A DNA stretch of 64,000 nt, taken from contig OX326957.1 in the NCBI GenBank assembly GCA_946800325.1, forward strand, positions 20,461,007-20,525,006, given 5' to 3'. The stretch's first letter is position 1, and each line of letters starts with the position of its first letter. A program made the translations under genes and the position numbers. Below are positions 55,721-62,483 of this stretch, one piece after another. This DNA comes from Luzula sylvatica (taxonomy: Eukaryota > Streptophyta > Magnoliopsida > Poales > Juncaceae). The notes below the pieces were generated by a model that saw only the letters and a list, made by a program, of their open reading frames with translations, searched no databases and was not told the origin of the DNA.

Positions 55721-55913
55721 TGTCTTTGAAGCTCTCCCATTGGCCAAGAGTTGGATGAGAGGATTGAGGGTAGTTTGGGGATTATAGGTGAGGTAGGTGG
55801 GCTGGATAGTGGGCTGGATAGTGGCTATGGTGTGAGTTGTTTTCGTGTAGAGTTTGGTGTAGACTCTTATGTTGAAGATTATTTGCCTCCTCCCTCATAC
55901 GTGCACCGAAATG

Positions 55914-55932
55914 ATCGGTATGATATACCGAT
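55914..55932. promoter_or_regulatory. U3 palindrome
   Basis: ATCGGTAT and ATACCGAT are perfect 8-bp inverted arms around a 3-nt spacer, about 200 bp upstream of the LTR TATA box in element sense. In the other LTR (60752-60770) one arm base differs, breaking one pair. A protein-binding role is a guess. Confidence 0.4.
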
Positions 55933-56140
55933 TTCATCGGCTCGAGATGATGAAGGCAACTACACTCTTGGTTTGCCGAGAAGTTCCACCTAAAACATGT
56001 AATTAAGCGATAAAACACACTTAGTGAAGAAATATTCTTGTTATCTCAAATATGAACAATTGTACATATAAAGTTGTGATTCAAAAGGGCTAAAATCCCC
56101 AAATTAGATATCAAAAAGGTGCTTTATTTTCCTCTTATCA

Positions 56141-56162
56141 AATACCCCCATACTTAAACCCT
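56141..56162 (-). other. Polypurine tract next to the 3' LTR
   Basis: The minus strand reads GGGTTTAAGTATGGGGGTATT immediately before the LTR start TGATAAGAGG. The AAGTATGGGGG part is the likely primer for plus-strand DNA synthesis. It is preceded by CGAGGACGATCAAGGG, a phrase commonly seen just before the PPT in plant gypsy elements. Confidence 0.82.
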
Positions 56163-56620
56163 TGATCGTCCTCGATCATGATGAGCATAAAATCAAGCAC
56201 AAAGAAAAATGCATGTATAGGTTTTATTGAAATTGTATTCATCGATTTCAAAACTCAATTCTCACAAGATAATTGTTCACTCTTATCATAATCACTAATA
56301 TTGAAAGAGATAAGTTTGAGTTATATTAGAATCTATTTTCAATGAATTGCACAAATTCGAAGAGTTTACTAGAGCAAATGATCTGAACCGAAAAAGATGA
56401 TTAAACACCATCATTCAATTCTTTTCACTCCACAATTCACAAGGATTATCATGAAAAAGCATTAATGAAAACCAATTTTTCCGTTTTGCAAAAATCGTTT
56501 CTTAAATGTAAATTGTCACTTTTAAACCGTTCGGTACGTTAGTACTTGGTTCATCTTCGATTTCTACTAAATTTTCCCAATTTGCGCTCGATTTCCTTTT
56601 TATTCTTTTCTTTCTTTTCG

Positions 56621-56645
56621 TTTATTTATTTATTTATTTATTTTT
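56621..56645 (+). repeat. (TTTA)n microsatellite in a pyrimidine-rich patch
   Basis: Five TTTA units run into a T stretch, inside a TTCTTTTC-rich segment. On the sense strand this is an A/G-rich tract of about 60 nt. Confidence 0.9.
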
Positions 56646-56701
56646 TTCTTTTCTTTTGTTCGTTGTTGCTTTCGATGGTCCCCATGTGTGTCCTTTGGGA
56701 T

Positions 56702-56975
56702 AACAAGTGGTCATGACTCACACCACTCATTACTTAGTAAAACCCCATGGATCCGTGCAATCTTTAGCTAACAAGTGGTCATGACTCACACCACTCATTA
56801 CTTAATCAATCACACGGACTCGACAATCGAAAGCGCTTTAATCCGTGATTGTAGAAAACTTTTTCGCATCGACTCTTGATCATGACTCACACCAAGAACC
56901 GGCTACTTTGGTTTACTACGACTCATGCACCCCTTTAGCCAACAAGTGGTCATGACTCACACCACTCATTACTTA
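56702..56975 (+). repeat. Dispersed 35-bp repeats in the element's 3' region
   Basis: Three copies of a 35-bp unit begin AACAAGTGGTCATGACTCAC and end CACTCATTACTTA, at 56702-56736, 56770-56804 and 56941-56975. A 15-bp core copy, TCATGACTCACACCA, lies at 56880-56894. Copies 2 and 3 are also preceded by similar TTTAGCTA/TTTAGCCA bases. Spacing is irregular (68 and 171 bp). Confidence 0.93.
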
Positions 56976-57526
56976 ATCAAGGTGCATGAGCTCATCGAAT
57001 CAAGCTTTGAGCGCAAATTGGTTCCCGTTAGTGTAATTTCGAATCCCCATGAACGGTCGAGCTCTTTAAGTGCAATTGGTCAATTTTTAGATTTATGCAA
57101 AACTTACTAAAGTGGTTGAAACAAGGCTTTTTAGAAATTCCAAGTAAAATATGGGTTTAAGTTATGAAAATGGTGTGTCATGTAAATCAAGGATTGATCA
57201 AATTGTCAAAAACTTATGAATTTAGTGAACTCATTGATTAGGGTTTGAATCCCCAAAAGAATCTCTTCAAGATCTCAATCAATTCCTTCAAATATTTTGT
57301 GAAAATTTCAAGTTTGAGAGTAAAATGATGGTGTTTTGGTGAAAATTTGTCTAAAAATCGATGATTTATTCAATGAGGTGGAGAAAAACCTTAAAATGTA
57401 CAAAATCCCTGGCTTGTGTAATTGCAATGCTCAATAATTCATAAAAAAAAAAAAATTATTTTTCTTCTTTAAAAGGGATTTTTTTCGTTAATAATTTTTT
57501 TATTTTATCAAAGATTGTGTTTATAA

Positions 57527-57581
57527 CCCCCCCCCCCCCCCCCCCCCCCCCCATACTTATTCCTTCGCTTGTCCTCAAGCG
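57527..57581 (-). other. Internal polypurine-tract-like module with 26-nt G run
   Basis: In element sense this reads CGCTTGAGGACAAGCG, then AAGTATGG leading into an uninterrupted 26-nt G run (C on the plus strand, 57527-57552). It parallels the module at the LTR boundary (GAGGACGATCAAGGG then AAGTATGGGGG). It lies directly after the integrase remnant, where plant gypsy elements often have a polypurine tract. The long homopolymer is expected to be unstable and prone to sequencing error. Confidence 0.75.
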
Positions 57582-57607
57582 ATAATATAGAGAAAAATTA
57601 AAAGAAG

Positions 57608-57860
57608 TTAAGGAGAGACACAACCTTTGATGCGTGGTGCTTGATCGTCTTCGACTTGTTGCTCCTCCATCCATCTTGTTTCGAATTTTGCGTGATGCTC
57701 GATGCGTTTGCCATTCATCTTTAACGCTTCATTCGTTTGGTCGCTTCGAATCTTCACAACTCCAAATGGTGTGACATTGGTCACCACAAATGGGTCGATC
57801 CAACGCGACATTTGCTTCCTTTTGGAGTGGAACGTCTCGATCACCGATTTCGAATTCGCA
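57608..57860 (-). pseudogene. Integrase C-terminal remnant (Ty3/gypsy pol)
   Basis: On the minus strand, 57857-57837 encodes EFEIGDR, the entry to the integrase C-terminal module. After a frame change the ORF to 57608 gives SRWIDPFVV, TPFGVVKI and KMNGKRIEHH. This matches the layout of the plant Athila/gypsy integrase tail: an (E/K)F-x-x-GD motif, then SRW..PF.V, an aromatic-G-V-I/L strand, then a (K)-x-NG-x-R-x-x-H motif. The usual Gly of GPF is Asp here. Everything upstream of this tail is missing, so no functional integrase can be made. It ends in a stop followed by the GAGGAC...AAGTATGGGG module normally found after pol. The family match is from recognised motif order; a profile search was not possible. 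Confidence 0.72.
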
Positions 57861-58306
57861 TCCTTTTGCCGGTGTCGTCTCCAACCATCTTGTCACGTTT
57901 CTCGTGTCTTGGTCACACCTTTGCGATTATTTGCTTGGGAATTCGTGGAGGTTGATCGAGGAGATTCGGAGGAAAACGCATCACTTGCCGATCTTGGAGA
58001 GGTAAGCATCTTGATCACATTGATTTTGGCCTTATCGACTTCCTTTCCTTTCTTGAGATTAGATGGCCTAATATGATTTCATTGCTCACTAAAGAGTGGC
58101 ATATTCAAAAATTCGAAACAAGGTTAGCTTGTAATGATAGAGAATGTAAAGCATAAACCTTTGGATGCGATGGAGAATCGGAATTCTTGATTTATCTTGG
58201 AATGTACCAATTGAGCTTTAGCATGTAGTCCTTGCACCGTTGGTACGAGGGTTTGCCTCCCTCGCTAGCGCTCTCGTTTATGGTCTCGAGCTCGACCATG
58301 CCGATG
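57861..58306 (-). other. Broken region between gag-position ORF and integrase remnant
   Basis: This is about 450 bp with stops in all three minus frames. Short minus-strand stretches such as RIPKQIIAKV (about 57917-57946) and EKRDKMV (about 57882-57902) hint at decayed pol sequence in shifted frames. An intact relative would have several kilobases of protease, reverse transcriptase, RNase H and integrase core here. The deletion breakpoint probably lies in or near this interval. A 124-codon plus-strand ORF overlapping it is antisense to pol remnants. Confidence 0.5.
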
Positions 58307-59431
58307 TTATCCTCCTTCAAAATTAAACGAAGCGCTCACATGGATTGCTACTTTTCGACCGCCTCGAAATACTCCCTTTGAGATGTTGGAGATGAGAGAA
58401 TTCGGCACTTGTATCACTCGTTTTGCATACGTCGAAAGTGGCGTAAAGATAAGCGTCGCTTCGCTTCGGATTTTTCGAATTGCTTCATTACTTGGAGTTT
58501 GATGAAGAGGAGTTGTGAGAGGCGTGAGTATCTCGATTGTATTTGATTTCCTTGATAAATCTACACAAGGTGAAATTCTATCATGAAAAGCATCATAGTT
58601 CTTAATTGAATTTAAATTGATGATATATGGAAAGAATTCACCTTGGAGAATTGTAGATTTCTTTTCTTGCTCGTTTTCATCGATTGGAGTGAGTTGAACC
58701 GTCTTTTGGAGAATCGAATCCAATGACACCTTTTCTTCTTCAATTGTCGTTCTTGCTCGAATGTTTTCATCGAATCCCCCCACACTTGAACTCTTGTCGC
58801 CGTCAATCTCCATGATCTCCTCGTTTGAATATTCTAACTCGAGACAAGTCACTCTTTGATCTAGATCATTGAGCGTGGATTGAATATTTCCTAGTCGTCG
58901 AGAGGTGGTTTTAATCTCTTGTTTCATTAAGTCCATGTTTTTCTCGTTTTTATCGATTTTTCCGTTCATTGATTGCATCATCGACATCATTCCTTCCATC
59001 ATTTGCTTCATTTCTTGATTTGGATCTTCGATTTGGGATTGAAATGGTGGGTCATGGCATTCAAATTCGTGTTGATATTCGAGTTCATTTTGAGAAGGTT
59101 CGTATATGGGGTTTGAGTACATGGGGTTTGAGTAGTTCTTAGCAGTTTCGGTATAGGATTGTGTCTCATAACCCCATGGGGATTCGTTTTTGTATTTGCG
59201 AGCTTCGTAGATGGGATTTTGATAAAGGGTCTCGGTGTGTGATTCATCGTATTGATTTGAGGTGGAACATGAGAGCCAACCGAGCCTTCTTCGAGCTTCG
59301 TTTTCTTTGCTTTCTTCCCATTCTTTGATATCTTGATCGATCATTTCTTTAAGCGTCATGTGTTTTGGATATTCTCTTGGAGGTTGTTTTAGCAATTCTC
59401 CAAAAGTTCTTGGTCTTTCTTGATGATTCAT
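58307..59431 (-). CDS. Gag-position protein of the retrotransposon, 374 aa
   Basis: This is the longest ORF in the window and the only plausible coding one, in the gag position downstream of the primer site. The N-terminus (RTFGELLKQPPREYPK, residues 8-23) is followed by a charged stretch (26-50). A Tyr/Asn-rich part has NPIYE at 72-76 and NPMYSNPIYE at 102-111. A methionine-rich, heptad-like predicted coiled coil covers about 137-200 (MEGMMSMMQSMNGKID at 145-160). The C-terminal third (220-374) is Ser/Thr-rich and featureless. I see no CCHC zinc knuckle, no clear retrotransposon gag core and no protease DSG/DTG motif. It may be a truncated gag, or gag ends joined by deletion. The intact 374-codon frame suggests recent selection or youth. 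Assignment as Gag rests on position; the coiled coil is consistent with a self-assembling protein. Smaller minus-strand ORFs at 58612-58806 and 59008-59247 are its shadows. Confidence 0.72.
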   Translation of the reverse strand: MNHQERPRTFGELLKQPPREYPKHMTLKEMIDQDIKEWEESKENEARRRLGWLSCSTSNQYDESHTETLYQNPIYEARKYKNESPWGYETQSYTETAKNYSNPMYSNPIYEPSQNELEYQHEFECHDPPFQSQIEDPNQEMKQMMEGMMSMMQSMNGKIDKNEKNMDLMKQEIKTTSRRLGNIQSTLNDLDQRVTCLELEYSNEEIMEIDGDKSSSVGGFDENIRARTTIEEEKVSLDSILQKTVQLTPIDENEQEKKSTILQGEFFPYIINLNSIKNYDAFHDRISPCVDLSRKSNTIEILTPLTTPLHQTPSNEAIRKIRSEATLIFTPLSTYAKRVIQVPNSLISNISKGVFRGGRKVAIHVSASFNFEGG

Positions 59432-59566
59432 CTTGCTCTACTCCGTGTTCCTTGCAAGAATAGAAAATTTTCGAAATTAGTGAAATATCAAGTTCAAATG
59501 TATCAAATCTATTAGAAATATCACTCGAGATTGCAAGTTTGATTCAAAATTTGACTTAAACATTAC
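59432..59566 (-). other. Untranslated leader between PBS and first ORF
   Basis: This is 135 bp between the primer-binding site and the ATG of the 374-codon ORF. I see no ORF or repeat in it. It would hold packaging signals in a retrotransposon RNA, but none is recognisable. Confidence 0.6.
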
Positions 59567-59584
59567 TCCCCGGCAGCGGCGCCA
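59567..59584 (-). other. Primer-binding site, tRNA-Asp type
   Basis: Two bases inside the 5' LTR end, the minus strand reads TGGCGCCGCTGCCGGGGA. From recall, the 3' end of plant tRNA-Asp(GUC) is complementary at 17 of these 18 positions. This is where minus-strand DNA synthesis would be primed. It fixes the element's orientation, and tRNA-Asp priming is known for Athila-type elements. Confidence 0.88.
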
Positions 59585-60464
59585 TTTGATAAACGGGTTT
59601 TCGATCACTTCTAAATTGATATATCGTTGTATGTGAAAACCAATTCAATCAACAAGTTTGGAATTTAATGTGTATAGTAGTAATATGCAAGTTCGTTCCA
59701 CGAGGAGTATATGCGTCAAATAAGATTAAGATTCAGATCATTAAAATAAATATTTCGAAGTTTCCAAAATTAATGAAATTTTGTCTACAGTGAGTTCTGA
59801 ATATTATCAAATTGATCCTAAAATTTCAAACAATTTGGACAACGGAATAAAAAGTTATTAACGAATTACAATTATGTATCTGAAAAACAGTCTCTGGAAA
59901 CAGCAGGTTTTCAGTTGAAGTGACAGATTTCAAAGACTCATATCAATTCGAATATTTCATGAAATTCAACGATTCAAAATGTTCCCGAAACTAGAAATCA
60001 AGATCTACGTAATGAAAATTTTTAACAGATCTAGCATATACAGAAAATGAAAAATAAAGAGAAAAAGAACAAGAAAAGAAAAGATCAAGAAAAGATCAAG
60101 AACAAGAATTTTAGAATCAAACAAGTTATATTTACACACATCAAATTCGAGAAAAGAAAAGATTACACCTAAAACGAGAAGGAAGCTTCAACGTGATTAG
60201 AGGTACTCCTTCCTTGTGATCGTGGACGATTGATGCTCGAATCGCTAGGAAGCTAGATGATTGAGCTGTTTTCTCGTCTTGAAGAAACGTCCTTCCCGGT
60301 TGAAGAAAGCTCCGAGTCCGGTTGTGACGTGTATCTTCTACGACTTGCTTCGATTAGATCGATTGACCGGATGAAGAAAGCTTCGAGTCCGGCAAACAAT
60401 CACTCGAGAATTCGAGTAATTCTTGAATGGTTCTTGACGCTCTTGAAAGTTCTTGGAAGTGCTT

Positions 60465-60484
60465 AGAGAGAGAGAGAGAGAGAG
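60465..60484 (+). repeat. (AG)10 microsatellite in 5' LTR
   Basis: Ten AG units lie here. On the element's sense strand this is a CT-rich tract 65-85 nt downstream of the TATA box, in the predicted transcribed leader. Confidence 0.97.
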
Positions 60485-60548
60485 AAGGTGCTCCGAAGAG
60501 CGGGGGAGGGGGAGAGAGAAGCAAATCCTGCCCAAGGGCTTTGGGGTC

Positions 60549-60558
60549 TTATTTATAG
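60549..60558 (-). promoter_or_regulatory. TATA box in the 5' LTR
   Basis: The minus strand reads ACTATAAATAAG here, a good plant TATA box about 420-430 nt from the LTR's outer end. It sits where a U3 promoter driving the element's genomic RNA should be. Transcription would begin about 30 nt downstream, near 60520, just before the CT-rich leader. It is a sequence match only. Confidence 0.7.
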
Positions 60559-60978
60559 TGTCTTTGAAGCTCTCCCATTGGCCAAGAGTTGGATGAGAGG
60601 ATTGAGGGTAGTTTGGGGATTATAGGTGAGGTAGGTGGGCTGGATAGTGGGCTGGATAGTGGCTATGGTGTGAGTTGTTTTCGTGTAGAGTTTGGTGTAG
60701 ACTCTTATGTTGAAGATTATTTGCCTCCTCCCTCATACGTGCACCGAAATGATCGGTACGATATACCGATTTCATCGGCTCGAGATGATGAAGGCAACTA
60801 CACTCTTGGTTTGCCGAGAAGTTCCACCTAAAACATGTAATTAAGCGATAAAACACACTTAGTGAAGAAATATTCTTGTTATCTCAAATATGAACAATTG
60901 TATATATAAAGTTGTGATTCAAAAGGGCTAAAATCCCCAAATTAGATATCAAAAAGGTGCTTTATTTTCCTCTTATCA

Positions 60979-60983
60979 GTTCC
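60979..60983. repeat. Target-site duplication, right (GTTCC)
   Basis: GTTCC follows the LTR terminus CTCTTATCA and is then followed by AATAACGTG, which is exactly the continuation of the interrupted monomer. Confidence 0.95.
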
Positions 60984-62235
60984 AATAACGTGTTTTGAGT
61001 TCATTTGTATCGTACCTTTTACTGCATAACTTTTCACCAAATTTCACAAACACTAAGAACGTTTATTTTTCGATTCAAAACAAGATTTTAACGCTCTTTG
61101 GAGTTTAAATAACGTGTTTTGAGATCATTTGTATCGTATCTTTTACTACATAACTTTTCACCAAATTTCACAAACACTAAGTAAGTTTATTTGTCGATTC
61201 AAAACAAGATTTTAACGTTTTGAGGAGTTCAAATAACGTGTTTTGAGATCATTTATATCGTATCTTTTACTACATAACTTTTCACCAAATTTCACAAACA
61301 CTAAGAAAGTTTGTTTTTCGATTCAAAACAAGATTTTAACGCTTTGTGGAGTTCAAATAACGTGTTTTGAGATCATTTGTATCGTATCTTTTACTACATA
61401 ACTTTTCACCAAATTTCACAAATTCTAAGGAAGTTTGTTTTTCGATTCAAAACAAGATTTTAACGCTTTGTGGAGTTCAAATAACGTGTTTTGAGATCAT
61501 TTGTATCGTATCTTTTACTACATAACTTTTCACCAAATTTCACAAACACTAAGTAAGTTTGTTTTTCGATTCAAAACAAGATTTTAACGCTTTGTGGAGT
61601 TCAAATAACGTGTTTTGAGATCATTTGTATCGTATCTTTTACTACATAACTTTTCACCAAATTTCACAAACACTAAGGAAGTTTGTTTTTCGATTCAAAA
61701 CAAGATTTTAACGCTTTGTGGAGTTCAAATAACGTGTTTTGAGATCATTTGTATCGTATCTTTTACTACATAACTTTTCACCAAATTTCACAAACACTAA
61801 GTAAGTTTATTTTTCGATTCAAAACAAGATTTTAACGTTTTGAGGAGTTCAAATAACGTGTTTTGAGATCATTTATATCGTATCTTTTACTACATAACTT
61901 TTCACCAAATTTCACAAACACTAAGAAAGTTTGTTTTTCGATTCAAAACAAGATTTTAACGCTTTGAGGAGGTCAAATAACGTGTTTTGAGATCATTTGT
62001 ATCTTATCTTTTACTACATAACTTTTCACCAAATTTCACAAACACTAAGAAAGTTTGTTTTTCGATTCAAAACAAGATTTTAACGCTTTGTGGAGTTCAA
62101 ATAACGTGTTTTGAGATCATTTGTATCGTATCTTTTACTACATAACTTTTCACCAAATTTCACAAACACTAAGAAAGTTTGTTTTTCGATTCAGAACAAG
62201 ATTTTAACGCTTTGTGGAGTTCCAATAACGTGTTT

Positions 62236-62483
62236 TGAGTTCATTTGTATCGTATCTTTTACTACATATCTTTTCACCAAATTTCACAAACACAAAGAAA
62301 GTTTGTTTTTCGATTCAGAACAAGATTTTAACGCTTTGTGGAGTTCCAATAACGTGTTTTGAGTTCATTTGTATCGTATCTTTTACTACATATCTTTTCA
62401 CCAAATTTCACAAACACAAAGAAAGTTTGTTTTTCGATTCAGAACAAGATTTTAACGCTTTGTGGAGTTCCAATAACGTGTTT
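62236..62483 (+). repeat. Recent single-monomer duplication
   Basis: Two adjacent monomers share ACACAAAGAAAG in place of ACACTAAGAAAG (CACAAAGAAA at 62291 and 62415, 124 bp apart) and also share ACATATC, CAGAAC and GTTCCAAT. I saw this T-to-A change nowhere else in the window, so the pair probably arose by a one-monomer unequal exchange. Confidence 0.8.

Larger units (their letters stand above)
54747..56140 (-). repeat. 3' LTR of the element (1394 bp)
   Basis: In element sense this is the downstream LTR, next to the polypurine tract. It matches the other LTR except for four substitutions and an (AG)11 instead of (AG)10 tract. Internal structure includes an imperfect ~25-bp direct repeat around GAAGAAAGCTCCGAGTCCGG (55461 region) and GAAGAAAGCTTCGAGTCCGG (55532 region), a doubled GGGCTGGATAGT at about 55799-55822, and an 8-bp perfect palindrome arm pair at 55914-55932. 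Confidence 0.95.
56163..57526 (-). other. Noncoding 3' region of the element
   Basis: This is about 1.36 kb between the internal and terminal polypurine modules with no credible ORF. It contains a purine-rich stretch on the sense strand (CT/T-rich on plus) at about 56596-56658 including (TTTA)5, and the TCATGACTCACACCA repeats at 56702-56975. A T/A homopolymer-rich patch lies at about 57443-57510. A 61-codon plus-strand ORF at 56925 falls across the repeats and is not supported. Confidence 0.7.
54747..60978 (-). mobile_element. Non-autonomous Ty3/gypsy LTR retrotransposon (Athila/Tat-like), deletion derivative
   Basis: This is a complete 6232-bp LTR element with TG...CA termini (TGATAA / TTATCA), two nearly identical ~1.39-kb direct LTRs and a 5-bp target duplication. 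Orientation is set by the primer-binding site beside the right LTR and the polypurine tract beside the left LTR, both on the minus strand. The internal part is only 3446 bp. It has a gag-position ORF and a decayed integrase tail but no protease, reverse transcriptase, RNase H or integrase core. Intact plant Athila/Tat elements have much longer interiors. Assignment to the Athila/Tat branch rests on the tRNA-Asp-type primer site, long LTRs and the integrase C-terminal remnant. It is probable, not proven. Confidence 0.93.
59587..60978 (-). repeat. 5' LTR of the element (1392 bp)
   Basis: In element sense this is the upstream LTR. It starts TGATAAGAGG and ends CCGTTTATCA. U3 runs from 60978 to about the TATA box at 60549-60558. 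Downstream of the TATA box lies a CT-rich leader containing (AG)10 on the plus strand. It differs from the other LTR by four substitutions (near 60365, 60421, 60759 and 60902) plus one AG unit. Short plus-strand ORFs of 69 and 80 codons occur in both LTRs, but only because the LTRs are copies of each other. Confidence 0.95.

Noticed and set aside
55417..55993. Plus-strand ORFs of 66-80 codons in the left LTR and their twins in the right LTR (60257-60831), and minus-strand ones at 55498, 55782, 60338 and 60620
   Set aside because: They are kept only because the LTRs are young duplicates. They show no domain, and the plus-strand ones are antisense to the element.
57456..57674. 72-codon minus-strand ORF with a poly-Gly run
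   Set aside because: The glycines come from the 26-nt homopolymer, and the rest overlaps the integrase remnant in another frame.
57702..58076. 124-codon plus-strand ORF and two shorter overlapping plus-strand ORFs
   Set aside because: They are antisense to the pol remnant, with no recognised motif and no promoter or terminator context.
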